Notes: generated by a model not told the origin, from the letters alone. A stretch of DNA of 64,000 nt from Corythoichthys intestinalis (GCF_030265065.1 NC_080409.1:29956501-30020500), one strand, 5' to 3'; counted from the stretch's first letter, positions 1 to 12,087 are shown. A program made the numbers and translations.

Positions 1-468
1 ATGATAGATCTCAGCTACTCTCAAGTTTAACCAGTTTGCATTATTTTATTGCAATGTTTTCCTTATTCAAATTTGTCTCAAGACAGCAGTTAGACTTCAC
101 TTTGATGGTTAATGCAGTTAATGCAATTTTGTTGTTTTATCACAATAGATTGGTTTATTTACATTTCAAAAACCAGAAGCCATTCATTTACGAATGTGAT
201 TGCACTTTAGTTTGCATATTTAAATGTTCAGATATTAAGATTTGAATGAGGCAAAATAACATGCTTTTTCTCTCAATTTGGTGTTCAAAAAGTCTTTTTT
301 CAAACTTGAGTCTTAAAAAAGAGGGGATCGTCTTATAATCAGGGCCGTCTTGTATTCGGGCCAATACAGTAATTAAATTATCAAAAATACAAAAAAACAT
401 CAAGTTGTACCAGCCTATTTTATTAGTCATCAGTTCCTGCTAAACAATAAACTCGTCACTTATCTTAC

Positions 469-3400
469 CAGCGGTATGTCTCGGGCCTTCTCTATGTGAA
501 CAATTTTTACAGTCTCCCCACCCAATTGTGTCAGTGTCTCGGTTTGGCTCGTCACTTGTTCCAGTTCCATTTCTTTCTCTGCAATGCTGTCATGCGCCAG
601 AAGCATAGACTGCAGCATAAACACAGACACACCATCGGAATATGCTTAGTAAAGTACTACTTTGTCAACGTGCTAATAACATTTAAGGTTGTGCGTCATG
701 GTATGAGTTTTCACCTGGAAGTGAATGTCTGATAGAAGACTGCTCAGTTCCAGTCCTTCTTTGTTCTGACTTGTTTGGCAGAGATTTCTGACCTGAATCA
801 AAGACAAAATCCAACACCAAATTAAAAAAAAAACATTACAGTGCAGACTGTATAAAAAAAGATCATTTTGTAGCATATAAATACTGTGGTATATTTTGTT
901 ATACGACTTTTACCAAATTACACCATCCTAATCAATAGTTTATAACTAGCAGATGTCCAGTCCATTTGAACTAAAAGAGTGGCCCCTACCACTTCAAATG
1001 GATTGGACAGCTAGTGTGGCAGCCAATGAGTAAAAAAAATATTGCCAGGGAATGAGGTGAAACAATGTTTATAATTTTAACTCAGCAATTCAGCACTTAT
1101 CTTCAAACATACTTGAAAACGAGTTTAGCCTTGATGTGTCTCCAAGGCAAGCAAGCAACTGAGCAATTCTTTTAGAGTAAACTTTATTGCAAAAATATGA
1201 CAATTGCACTTGTTAAGGTGAAACTGAACATTCTTGAACTTACCCTTGTAAGGAAGCTGCTCCTTTATCCGAACCCTGTGGCTTATATATGGAAAAAATA
1301 CCGCTTTTCTTTGGTGGGTGTGGCTTATGCTACGAAAATTATGGCATACTTGCAGTAAATATTTTATATTTGAGTGAAATTCATTTCTCTTCTGCATTGG
1401 CATTATATGCTGTTTATGACCCCCACTTACAGTGGTGCCATAATCCAAAGTGAGAGTGACATTTAAATGCTAAGTGTAGCAGAAACCAGCTAGCGCAATG
1501 CAACATCACCTTAACTAAATCTCACACCCTGTCACCTTAAGAGCTGAACCATCCGATGGGTTATGAGGGCGAGCTTTGAGCCTAATTATGCTCAACTCTG
1601 AGGGTGTGTGGTCACGGTTCAAGGGAGGGAAAAATTAACACGTTACCTCCAGTGCCAACGGCAGTGCCTGTTGTGTTTGTGGGTATGGTGGAGATGGTCT
1701 GTGCATGCTGTTGGCCACGGCATTATGGATCTTAAGTGCAGACTGGAAATCAGGCTAGAAACAGAGGGTACAAATATCACTGGTCTACAAGGAAAATGCT
1801 TCCTGGATAAAAATAGTGAGACTTTACTAAATTTGGGTCACTAAAAAGGAAAAAATTAGGTCACAAGTTTTTTGTTTTTTTTTAAGACACAGTTTCTAAC
1901 TGAAATATTAAAATCCAAGCAATTTAGGCGAAAATTGGTATTAATTAAAATAGAAATAGTTATTTCTGGGTAAACATATCTACCTAAAAATGTCATTTCA
2001 CAAAATAATCATGTAGACAAGAGCTTTGACATAATATGCCGTTTTCAAAGTTTTGCATAAATCCAGTGTATTTAGTCAGAAAAATATGTAAACACAGGAG
2101 CATGGTTCTACTTGAAAAAAAATAGATAAATAAAAACAGAATACAAAGTCCCCCCACTATATCCTTTAGTTTTAAGTATGCAGGCAAGTTCGAATTTAGA
2201 GTCGTACACCTTTGGTGTAGTACCATGGTATGCAACATAGTACTCACATCGACTGGAAGAAATGTAACCAAATAGCGGGTAAGAAAAGGGAAAAAGACTA
2301 AGAACATCCTGAATTAGTCTTCCTTCTTATACTGGGCACCACAAAGCAGGCTAAAACTACAAGAAAACAGCTTTGTAAATGGTCTTGCCATATTTTGGAT
2401 CATTGCCGGTGGACGTAAACCATGAAACAAGGAGAGGCACACTGTATGAGAAATGTGTACACATTTGAAAAGCAAGTGATTAGTTACAGCTCTTTGCACA
2501 GACAGTTTACACATCCTCAGAAATTTGCAGTTCACTTGGAAAACACAGAACTAGTAATTGAGCATTGATGACTACCCAACCATAACCAGACAATTACTAA
2601 CAATGACATTATGTATTACTGCATATTTCACTGAAAGAAAAATACTGGTGAAACACATTAGGAATCAACTCGCTGCCAGTCCTACAGGTTCAAATATTCT
2701 ATTGCCCTCAATGGCAGCGATTGAGGTACTATTCTGCAAATTATCAGAAGATCAAAACAACGATGGCCATAAATTTCACTGAACAAACGTTTGACAAGAC
2801 CATCTTAAATATACTTGATCTGTACGTGTATGTATAGATCTAAATATTTATTCATATACTGTATGCTTTCAGAACAAGGGAGTGTCAACCTCCAGATGGC
2901 ATTTCCGATATTACTGAGCGTGAGGGAAAAAAGAAGAAAGCAGGTACTTGCATAATAAGGCATGGTGTGATGTCACACTGTGACCAGATTGAAACACTAC
3001 CGTCCACAGAACAATTTAGCTTGTAAACGAGATTGTAATTGTAAAAAAAAACTACACGGATAACACTTCAACCAGGGCACGATCTCCTTTTCACCCATGT
3101 TATGTATTAAGCGCCTGAAAATATTGGAAAAAGACTATTTCTCGTTTAAATATCCAATTAATTACCTTGTTTAGTAGTGCAAGAACCAGCTCTATGTCAT
3201 TCTGACTTTGCTGGTCAGACAGACAGCCCCGGACCTGCTTCAGTGACAGCAGCAACTCCTCCAACTCTGCAGGACAAATACATCGAGATCAAAATTCTTT
3301 GTCTTAACCAACTAAAAAAATAGGGCAATTCAGATTAATTGGTAATGTTTTCACATCGCATTGTGTACTGCAGAGCAGTGTGTGTATGAACATAACTGTC

Positions 3401-4027
3401 CCAAAAAGATTTAATTAAGTTGCTTCAAGGAGTCTCTCATGCCTGTCTCTCCCTCCCTGTGGAATTCCCTCCCACAAGTTCTTCCTTACATTCCTTTCAC
3501 TCCAAGTTTAACTTCCTCTTCTACAGTTCTCCCCTTTTCACTAACAGGTTCACTGATGTTCACAACCATTTTTTCTACAAACTTAGGTTTAAGAGTTTGT
3601 ACCAAGCGAATTGTGCTGATTGCCGACCAGTGGTTGCTGTGACGTGCATGTGTCCTGCAGGAATGTGGGGTTGTCGATGCCAATGTGGGGATTCTGGGAA
3701 AGTTTCTTCAGCCTGAGTGAAGCGTTGAGATCCAGCTGCCGTCCCTCCTCCTCTCGACGCCGACGCAGGTCCTCCTAGCAGACGAAAAAAAATGGAATTA
3801 GTAATGACATCCTCAGTTTTTAGTCTTCCTCTACTGTACGAGTTTACCTGGTGTTGTCGGATTCTCTCTAGCTGAGCAGATCTCCGGACTGGCAGTGTCC
3901 GGCTCCCGAGTTCTCCCGGGCAGTCGACAGCCATTTCCCTATGCTGCTGTCCTACCCTCATTTCTTCATCTCCTCCTCTTCCTCCCCCCTCACCAGCAAC
4001 ATGGCCATTCAGATGAGATGTTGTCAT
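469..4027 (-). CDS. pals1: PALS1 (MPP5) polarity scaffold, 5' six coding exons (partial)
   Basis: PALS1 is a membrane-associated guanylate kinase scaffold of the Crumbs-PALS1-PATJ complex at tight junctions and apical membranes. Minus-strand exons, each with AG/GT borders and matching phases: 4027-3848, 3774-3603, 3266-3166, 1754-1647, 792-715 and 609-469, giving 260 residues. The protein starts [10 protein letters not shown] and carries [13 protein letters not shown] and [11 protein letters not shown], both near-identical to vertebrate PALS1. Residues 61-100 hold the basic RRRREEEG stretch and GIDNPTF. Residues about 118-165 are the first L27 domain, about 190-230 the second ([24 protein letters not shown]). 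[18 protein letters not shown] begins the PDZ domain; the rest of PDZ, SH3 and guanylate kinase lie beyond the left edge. The segment after GIDNPTF does not resemble the human one that I recall, and the L27 exons are fairly divergent, so this may be the less conserved fish duplicate. Paralog (a or b) not decided. Confidence 0.93.
945..1033. repeat. fold-back GACGTC-family repeat, hairpin copy in pals1 intron 4
   Basis: The arms around TCCATTTGAAC and TTCAAATGGATTGGACAG are complementary, so the copy folds into a hairpin; it ends with GCAGCCAATGAG, the flank shared by other copies. Confidence 0.7.
2662..2727. repeat. degenerate fold-back family copy in pals1 intron 3
   Basis: AACTCGCTGCCAGTCC and CCTCAATGGCAGCGATTGAG are worn versions of the two family arms. 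The rest of this pals1 intron (1755-3165) shows no coding signal. Confidence 0.4.
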
Positions 4028-4138
4028 CCCTCACACACGTGAATGATCACAGATTTCAGGGTTGTCCTGGTGTAGATTACTAAAATAAGGACTTCTAGGA
4101 GGGTAGCTCAATAAAAAAGGCATCCATGTTACATTCAC
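4028..4138 (-). other. pals1: pals1 5' untranslated part of first coding exon
   Basis: On the minus strand a good acceptor (pyrimidine stretch then CCATAG) ends at 4139, so the exon with the start codon probably begins at 4138. The 111 bases before the ATG at 4027 have no conserved coding frame. The true 5' exon must lie further right on the plus strand. Splice-site inference only. Confidence 0.5.
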
Positions 4139-4180
4139 CTATGGAGAAAGCAAATGTAATTAAATTTTGCATCCATCTTT

Positions 4181-4262
4181 TTAACTCATTGGTTGCCATT
4201 GACAGTGATAAACGTCCAATCCATTTTGACTTGGAGGACTGACAGCGATCGACCAGTTGATC
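4181..4262 (+). repeat. fold-back family copy upstream of pals1 exon 1
   Basis: Reads AACTCATTGGTTGCCATTGA, then GTGATAAACGTCCAATCC and a worn GGAGGACTGACAGCGA segment. One arm only. Confidence 0.65.
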
Positions 4263-4430
4263 CATTTATTTTTCATTTTTATCTTCTATTTGTTTACAAC
4301 CTTAATAAACAAAAAAGGGGGAATCGATAAGCATGACCTTTTAGTTGTTTTTTTTTTTTAAGGAAAAAACAGTACACACTCTTTTCTAAATTATTTTATA
4401 AAAATGTATTTCATTAAAAGGAAAAACACT

Positions 4431-4576
4431 AATTATTATCCAATTTTTTGACTAGGGAAATTAAAGTAGAAGATAAATGTACTTTGTGTTCTATTTTCTG
4501 TGAAATTATTATCCAATTTTTTGACTAGGGAAATTAAAGTAGAAGATAAATGTACTTTGTGTTCTATTTTCTGTGA
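4431..4576. repeat. perfect 73-bp tandem duplication
   Basis: Bases 4431-4503 and 4504-4576 are the same 73-base unit, beginning AATTATTATCC and ending TTTTCTGTGA, with no difference that I can see. AT-rich, non-coding. The identity implies a very recent duplication. Confidence 0.9.
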
Positions 4577-4611
4577 AAAAACATTATATGCATATTTATT
4601 ATAACAAATTT

Positions 4612-4957
4612 CCATATTTTTTGGACTATAAGTCGCACCAACCAAAGATTGTTTTTTCACCATCATTGTGCAAACTTAAGAGTATCAGTCTTTTTTGTGG
4701 GGAGCGGTGGCAATTTTTTCAATGCATCAGAAACCAAGAACAAAGCTGAGTTAAAGTAATAATAGTAAAATGGAGAATAACCGGTATCTGTTTACATAAC
4801 ATATTAACAGTTTTTCAGATAACTTTTGTCTAAAACATAAAACATAACAGGCTGTAGGCGGTCAAAGTGAAAAAACAAAATATAAGTCGCCGACTTGCAG
4901 GTCTTACCAAGCTATGAGAAATGTGCGATTCATAGTTTCATACTCCATAAAATATGG
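4612..4957. mobile_element. MITE with 'ggactataagtcgcacc' terminus
   Basis: The left end reads CCATATTTTTTGGACTATAA and the right end, on the other strand, TACCATATTTTATGGAGTAT. Internal AATATAAGTCGCCGAC repeats the end motif. About 346 bp with no coding capacity. The superfamily is not certain; a Tc1/mariner-type MITE is likely. Confidence 0.6.
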
Positions 4958-4959
4958 TA

Positions 4960-5658
4960 ATTAAAGCCTCAATTGATTGACAAATGACAACACATCACTA
5001 AAGTAGCAACGAGCAGAGCTCCCACTTGATGATCCAGCCAATGAATTTGAATTTTCATTTTAATGCACTGCATCTCTAGTAATTGCAAGCAAAAGTGATT
5101 AACACATGCATCAACAGACGGCGAGAGGAAGTACAAATAAAATGGCCGAATAGGAATTGATTAATTATCTTTGACAACAACCACAAGAGCGTATTTGACA
5201 GTCTCTCACTAGCAAGTTCTTGTATTTGCACACACATAGAAGAGCGCTCGCCTCACATATTACACAGATCCCACGGTGCGTGAGTGAGGAATTCCAGGCA
5301 GTCCCGGGAACAAAATTCCACGGCAGGGGGCAGGAAGTATGCGATCAACGCACTGCAGTTATAGTATTTACACTAAGGGCAGGATTTTATTTTTTGAGTT
5401 TCAGTGTGTTTAAAAAATGCTGTGGTGACATCAATAGAAATTACATTCACCAAGGAGCTGCTGTGCCTGAGGGAGGAATGACTTCGATTAAAAAGTAAGG
5501 ATGCCCTTGAACTGTCTTTTTTTAATCACAGATCCAAGTTGAGGGTGAGATAGTGGTGTGAGTGTCAGGCACTTTGGCTTTGAGATCCAGTTTAGCTGGA
5601 AAAGCATGTACTGTAATTCTGAAAGTGACCTGTAGCTGCATTCCTAACTGCCTTAACA
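4960..5658. other. gene-free stretch
   Basis: No recognisable gene, repeat family or long conserved frame. A short open frame near 5220-5498 has no familiar motif and is taken as chance. Confidence 0.5.
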
Positions 5659-5666
5659 CAATTTAC

Positions 5667-6300
5667 TAGGGCTGTCAAAATTATCGCGATAACGGGCAGT
5701 AATTAATGTTTCTAATTAATCACGTTAAAATATTTGACGCAATTAATGCACATGCCCCTCTCAAACAGATTAAAATGACAGTACAGTGTCATGTGCACTT
5801 GTTACTTGTGTTTTTGGAGTTTTGTCGCCCTCTGCTGGCGCTTGGGTGCGACTGATTTTATGGTTTTCAGCACCATGAGAATTGGTGGTGCTGAACAATG
5901 GTGAGCTACTAGTTTATTTTTTGTTTGAAAATTTTACAAATTTTATTAAAACGAAAACATTGAGGGGTTTTAATATAAAATTTCTATAACTTGTAGTTCT
6001 TAAAAGATAAATGTTAGTACAAGTCTTTCTACCCATGGATTGCTTTAACTGAATGTTAATAATGTTAATGCCATCTTGTTGATTTATTGTTATAATAAAC
6101 AAATGCAGTACTTTATGTACAGTATGTTGAATGTATATATCCGTCTTGTGTCTTATCTTTCCATTCCAACAATAGTTTACAGAAAAATATGGGATATTTT
6201 ATAGATGGTCTGACTTGCGATTAATCGCAATTAATTACGATTAATTAATTTTTAAGCTGTGATTAACTCGATTTAAAAATTGTATCGTTTGACAGCCCTA
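5667..6300. mobile_element. hAT-type MITE, copy 1 (TIR TAGGGCTGTCAA)
   Basis: The ends read TAGGGCTGTCAAAATTATCG and (complement of right end) TAGGGCTGTCAAACGATAC. Perfect 8-bp target duplication CAATTTAC at 5659-5666 and 6301-6308, as hAT elements make. 634 bp, no transposase. Two related copies lie at 34092-34729 and 55020-55480. Confidence 0.9.
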
Positions 6301-6341
6301 CAATTTACCAAACGTTCCAAATGTCCCAGTACAAGTGAATT

Positions 6342-6944
6342 GCCACGTTTACATGGAGCCAAATATTCCAATTACAGTCGGAATATTTGTTCAAACCGAA
6401 TAAATGTGTTCCATATAAACACCTCATTCGGAATGAACAGGCCCAAACCGAATGGAATTTCATTCCGATTCACAGGGGTGGAATATTCTTTTTCCCAAAC
6501 CGATTAGAAGTAAAATTATATCATGTAAACAGGGAAGCGGAATGGTGTCTGTTTACGTTCTTTCTGCACATGCTCCGTACTGACGTGGTGACGTCACTTG
6601 GTGACGTAAGTAACGTCACTTGCAACATGGCTTCCAAGCACACACACAGCGCACCCACACAACTTTTTAAATGAACGGCGTATCATTCTGAAGTTTTGTT
6701 TCCACTCGAAAAGTTAAAACAGCAGCTGATCTGACGATCGATCTCAATGTTTTGCAACGTGACGCTTTGTTTTGATTAATCTGCGCATGTCAGACGGCAG
6801 TTGTCAAACGTCCTTTCGGAATAAAGGCAGACACATGTAAACGCTGGATCGGAATAGATGAAGTGACATGTAAACAGCTGATGTGAAATTTCCATTCGGA
6901 ATGATTTGAATCGGTATGAATAAAAGTCAGCATGTAAACGTGGC
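6342..6944. mobile_element. MITE with GCCACGTTTACATG inverted ends
   Basis: Left end GCCACGTTTACATGGAGCC, right end GCATGTAAACGTGGC: a clear terminal inverted repeat of about 14 bp. The body is full of sub-terminal repeats of CGGAATA/TATTCCG and ATGTAAAC. 603 bp, non-coding; the target duplication is not clear, so the superfamily is left open. Confidence 0.75.
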
Positions 6945-7315
6945 TAGTGACCGCTATCTGCATGTGCTCATGCAAAAACTTACACACAGCCACTAGGCCA
7001 TCCGTCTCACAGCTTACCACCTAGTGTGAGAGCTTGAATATGAGTACGCTTATGTGCGGCAATAGTATCCTTATTGTGGTCAGCGGAGATTTCAATCATG
7101 TTTTTCTTTATCTCCCAACAACCTATCAACCATCCATCATTTGGTGGATACACAGAGCAGACAGTCAAATTAGTTCTCTAGCTTTCTAGCCCCCTCACCC
7201 CCTCCAAAAAAAGGTAGATCGCGGGAGGTTGTCTCCTTGAAACAGAAAAATTATGAAAACAACAATTCACATTTTTGCCAATTTTCGAACTTCTGTCTAA
7301 ACTGGCTTCTTAATA

Positions 7316-7591
7316 GGGCTGCAAAAACTAATCGATTAAAATCGATTAATAAATAAGTTGCCAACAAATTTGATAATCGATACAGTTGTAGAGTACCGTT
7401 AAGTCAGGAAGCTGTAATAAAATATTATTTTTGAAGGAAATAGTCATCCACTTTGTCTTCATTGTTAAATACAACATGCCTAAAACAACTTCAAGGTAAA
7501 TTGTGCAGGTAGTTGAAAAAAAGTGACATTTATCTGATTAATCGTTTAATAGTCCGATTAATCGATTATGAAAATAATTAGTTGCAGCCCT
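7316..7591. mobile_element. short MITE, AGGGCTGCAAAAACTAATCG ends
   Basis: Ends AGGGCTGCAAAAACTAATCG and (complement) AGGGCTGCAACTAATTAT are inverted repeats, with ATCGATTA motifs inside. 276 bp, hAT-like ends, target duplication not visible. The gap 6945-7315 before it holds nothing recognisable. Confidence 0.7.
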
Positions 7592-7939
7592 TGTTTTTTC
7601 CCAGCCCAAAGTCTTTTCAGTAGGGATATCTGTAAATTCATTTTTGTGATGTTTAGTGCTGGTAGGTGCAATGGTAGTGCCATGTGGCTAAGAATAAGAT
7701 CACATTTTTTTTTTATGATTGTATAATCTTGATTCTTTATAATCTTGAGGGTTTTTTTTAACTTTATTTTATGTTATTTTCAATTCAATCGTGTCTTCAA
7801 TTGCATATTAGCATTAAGCTAGTGAGTGCTCGAAAAATGAAATGTATTTTGTATTTTTAGTGCTCAATACACTGTGTAATAAACCACTTGAAAACCATCA
7901 ACGTCGGACTCTTTTTGAGATACTGTTAACAATCTAACT

Positions 7940-8044
7940 CAGGGTTGGCCAACCCTGATCCTCGAGAGCTGCAATCCAGCTTGTTTTCCATGTCTTCCTC
8001 CTTTAACACACCTGAATCTCGAGGACCAGGGTTGGCCACCCCTG
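7940..8044. mobile_element. 105-bp hAT MITE (CAGGGTTGGCCA ends)
   Basis: Begins CAGGGTTGGCCAACCCTGAT and ends CAGGGTTGGCCACCCCTG; flanks ATCTAACT and AACTAACT match at 7 of 8 bases, consistent with an old hAT target duplication. Much of it is its own palindrome. Confidence 0.75.
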
Positions 8045-8315
8045 AACTAACTAGTCAGTTTGCATAGCTTTATGTTGTCAATTATATTGAATGGCACACG
8101 TGCTCCCTGAGATTTCTACCCCAAAAATTTTCAATCTCCATTCTCGATCTTAAAATCGCCTCCCCCTAAGTGCTGGCATCGTAAAGATGCACTTACTGTA
8201 CTTGCAAGATATCGGTATAGAGGAATTAAGTTTGACAGATATATTTGCCAGCTAAGATATCGGGCCGATATATGGACATTTTTCTAGATCGGCCATAGGC
8301 CGATGTACTGTATAT

Positions 8316-8908
8316 TTGGGCTGCAGCTATCGATTAGTTTAGTAGTCGATTAATCGATGAACTAGTTAAGTTCGAATAATCGAGTAATCGGATAAGGAAC
8401 ATAAAAAATTAAAATACTTGAGCTAGGCCTCAACCGGAATAAAAAATAAATAAATGAGGATCTAAGTACAAAAAACGAACAATTGGCTAACTTACATAGC
8501 AAAAGTACGCTAGCTTAAATGCTATAAAATGCTAACTTTTTTTTTTTACAATGCTCTTAACAAATGGTTCAAACAAATATTCCCACAAAAATGGCTAAAT
8601 GTAACTATAAACTAAATTACGAATGCATTAAAAAAAAAAAAAAACTTTAGATCAACTGAAACTTCGCTTATGTTGTTCTTAACAGGGAGCAACTGGATTC
8701 AGCCATGTGAAATGAGTTATATCCGATTCACTGTTGCCGTTAGAGGGCAGTGTATCCACCCAAATCAATAAAACTAAATGCAAACACTTTCAAAACAAAC
8801 CATTACGATGCCTGTTTAATTAAACGAATAATCGAAACAGCAAATTTTAATTTGAATCATTTTTCTCATTGGATTACTCGAGTTATTCGATTAATCGTTG
8901 CAGCACTA
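8316..8908. mobile_element. hAT MITE with perfect 8-bp target duplication
   Basis: Ends TTGGGCTGCAGCTATCGATT and (complement) TAGTGCTGCAACGATTAATC; flanking CTGTATAT at 8308-8315 and 8909-8916. 593 bp, no transposase. Internal ATCGATTA/TAATCGAT runs mark the same broad family as 7316-7591. Confidence 0.85.
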
Positions 8909-9310
8909 CTGTATATCCAATAAAATAAGATAACTTATGTTCACTGTTTGGGTGATGATCTTTCTCACTAAAGCATGTGACCAAACGGACCAATCACGAG
9001 AGATGATGTCCGCGTCGTTCGATATGAAGTAGCAATTTGTGTGCAGCAGTTGTTGCAAAGAGGAAGCAGAAAGGCCGCGCAGCCCAATGCGTTGGTCATG
9101 TGACACAATGCGGGCGTATAAAGAAGCCTTTACAAATCTGCAATTGTGTACTTTGTAGTTGAAAGTAGAAACAGAGCCAAACCTTATCATGTGTGCGAGC
9201 ACGCGCGTGCAGTCCAAAAGAGAGCTGTGCAACCCAGTACCAAGCGAAAGGAAAGGTGAGCTCACATACCGTATAGAAGAGCAGAATAATTAGCTATGCT
9301 CCCTTTGATG

Positions 9311-9341
9311 TTTTTTTTTTTTTGGGGGGGGGGGGGGGGGG
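9311..9341. repeat. T13G18 homopolymer junction
   Basis: Thirteen T (9311-9323) followed directly by eighteen G (9324-9341). Simple sequence, liable to length error in assembly. Confidence 0.9.
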
Positions 9342-10133
9342 CAATAATAAAACAGTAAAAGCATTCTATAAAATAAAAAATACATATAAATAAAAAATTG
9401 TAAAAGCACTGTTGAAGTACCATATATGATATACAGTGGTACATCGACATACGATCGCTTCGACACACATCTTTTCGACATCCGACGTAAAATTTTAATT
9501 GCCATTTATTGCTACATCCAACGACATGCCCGAAATATGACGATTTATGACAGTACCGCAGTTTCTTTGTTTTCCCCGCAAGACAGACGCAAGGCGGATT
9601 TTCTTGTGAGAGAAATCAACATGGGTTCAAAGAATGTTTGTGCAGGTGGTGAAAAAAGGTGACGCTTACCATTGCAATGAATAGGGAAATGATAGAAAAA
9701 TATGCGAATGGTGCACGTATCCGTGAACTGGCATGGCAATATGCCCGTAGAATGTCTACAATCTCGACGATCCTCCTCTGACCTCTGTTTGCCAGTCTTT
9801 ATAAGTAAAGGTAACAATTATTATTGTGGTAACATCACCCCTAAAAATCGCCAGCTTTGTCAGGTTTTTAATCATTTATTTCAGAACCTGTGTAACACAA
9901 CATGCCTACTGTCTGCCGCAGCTGAATAAAGTAAAGAGTCCTCTGTCAAGTCAGCCACGCAGTGCGTTCAGGTACACCACACAAAACACATCGCCCACAT
10001 TAGAACCAGAGTCATTACATTATTACAGGTACAGTGTTGTTATTATTATCGTTATTATTACTATTATTATTTCGATTTTCCTTCATAATTTATTTGTTTT
10101 GCTCTGTTTAATTGCCATTTGCAATAGTACCAG

Positions 10134-11661
10134 TAGGGATGGGAATCGAAATCCGATTCCAATTCGGAACCGGTTCCGAGTGTTTCGAGGCCTCGACATC
10201 ACAATGACAAAGCCTTAACGATCCCTTTAACGATTCCTAAAGACGCGTATTGCGTCGTGACGTGTCTTGTTGTCCAGACGCATCAAACTAGCATGGCGCC
10301 AAGAACCACTCGCTCCAAAGTTTGACTACACTTCACCAGGAAAGAGTGTGAAAATGAAAGGTTACGACGGGTAAGCACGAGCATTGCAGCCATAAACATA
10401 ACAATGACAGCACGTAGGTTCAAACGCTTGAAAGTGTGTCTTCACTTCACGAGGAAAAAATACAACAAAGCGACTTGCAGTCATTGCAAGGTGGAGATAA
10501 TGGCATCGGGAGGGAATACGACTGCGCTGTCCCCAATAACAAACAGGTTTGCATCAACGTAAATCAGCGATGATTAGCTGCTAATAACAGTAATAAGAAA
10601 TGGTTAGCATTCGTTCGCTAGCATTAGCACATCGTTCAAACCACTACACAACTGGATTTAAGTGTCCGATCGCGAGTCGAAACACAACAACAACAACAAC
10701 AACACAAAAGATGACACATACAGGCGCTGCCTCTGTAGATATTAACATTAACAAAGAACGTAGGCTCGTAGAAGTGTTTCCCTCTCTCACTAACTCGCTC
10801 ACTCATATGGATGCGGCATTTCTTCTTTGGGTGTAAGCGCGCTCTTCTTCACGTGAGCGCGTTCTCCTTCGCGTGAGGAAGCGCAAGGGCGCCCCCACTT
10901 GAGCGTGTAAGCACCACAAAAACTAAGAGGCATGCAATTCAATGTAATGGTAAAATAATACACGTTGACCCAAACTGCGGCCCGCGGCCCAAATACGGCC
11001 CGCCTCCACATTTGGTCTGGCCATTTTGAATTTTTTTTTTTCTCTATCGTGTTATTTATTTCCTGGCCTTTTCCTTGAAGAATTCAGAGAGGGTTATTTG
11101 GTTATTATCTATTTAATTAATAGTGTTTTTATTATTAATTATTATTATTATTATTATAAAGAATCCAGAAAGGGTTATTTGATTGTGGCTTTCTGAAAAA
11201 CAATAACTTTTTACATTTATGCACTTCTGCAATCGTCACACTTTTTCTATTACAAACTGACCCCGGCCCCTCATCAGAGAAGGGAAAAGTTATGTGGCCC
11301 TCACAGGAAAAAGTTTGGGGACCCCTGCTTTAACACATATTGCCAAAGGCAGAACAACAACCTATCTGCCAATATATACCAATATTTTTTAAATTTCTAT
11401 TAGATAAATGTTTCAGTAAAATGTTACACATTCTTGTGTATTTGCCACTTATTGCCACAGTTAACATTGAGGCTTTGGGCCTCTTTTGATCTCGTTGTTT
11501 GTAAGGTGACTTCTGATTAAACAAACTCGATGCCAATCAAAACGTTTGTTCTTCTTTTTCCCCAAATTAGAATAGATAAGAGAATCGATAAAGAATCGAA
11601 TCGTTAAGCAATATCGATAATGGAATCGGAATCGTAAAAATCCTATCAATTCCCATCCCTA
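10134..11661 (+). mobile_element. hAT element with BED zinc-finger remnant, nested in Tigger
   Basis: Ends TAGGGATGGGAATCGAAATC and (complement) TAGGGATGGGAATTGATAGG with a perfect 8-bp duplication AGTACCAG at 10126-10133 and 11662-11669. About 10450-10545 translates to KYNKATCSHCKVEIMASGG-NTTAL, the CxxC half of a BED finger as found at the start of hAT transposases; the catalytic part is missing. Internal (CAA)n and a further insertion at 10965-11328. Confidence 0.88.
10965..11328. mobile_element. Charlie-like hAT fragment, innermost of nest
   Basis: Left ACCCAAACTGCGGCCCGCGG and right GGCCCTCACAGGAAAAAGTT...GGGGACCCCTGC are the ends of the common vertebrate hAT group that starts CAGGGGTCCCCAAACTTTTT. 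Non-coding, with AT-rich middle. Confidence 0.6.
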
Positions 11662-11995
11662 AGTACCAGCAGCATTTATTAAAGATTCAGTGTAAGTTTT
11701 CGGGCTGTGGAACGAATTAATGGAATTATAAAGTATTCTTATGGGAAAATCCTGCTCAACATACGACCATTTCGACTTACAAAGAAGGTCCTGGAACAAA
11801 TTAACTTTGTATGTAGAGGTACCACTGTATTATTATATATTATTATTATTCTCAGTCCAGCACTGGTTTGTTAGTGGCCTAATTTTCAGTCCGACAGGTC
11901 ACTGAGAGTGTGACAATGAGAATGAGCGTACATTCCGGAGAACAGAGAACTTGTGTATTGTGCTGGCCCTCAGCCCATGTGCTTCTAATTGCTAT

Positions 11996-12087
11996 GTTAA
12001 CCCACTGCCTGCCATTGACAGCAATAGACGTCCAATCCATTTGAAGATGAATGAACAAATGCTGCCTTTAATGATAGCCAATGAATT
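11996..12087 (+). repeat. fold-back family copy
   Basis: Contains CTGCCATTGACAGCAATAGA then CGTCCAATCCATTTGAA, and ends with the opposite-arm remnant AGCCAATGAATT. Confidence 0.75.

Larger units (their letters stand above)
9434..11827 (+). mobile_element. Tigger/pogo-type transposon remnant, outer layer of a nest
   Basis: Left end CAGTGGTACATCGACATACG and right end (complement) CAGTGGTACCTCTACATACA, flanked by TA at 9432-9433 and 11828-11829. About 9670-9775 encodes, in broken frame, MNREMIEKYANGARIRELA..YARRMSTISTI, the helix-turn-helix start of a pogo/Tigger transposase. No DDE core remains. A hAT element (10134-11661) sits inside it. Confidence 0.8.

Noticed and set aside
3420-3716. 98-codon plus-strand frame
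   Set aside because: Antisense to pals1 exon 2; no motif.
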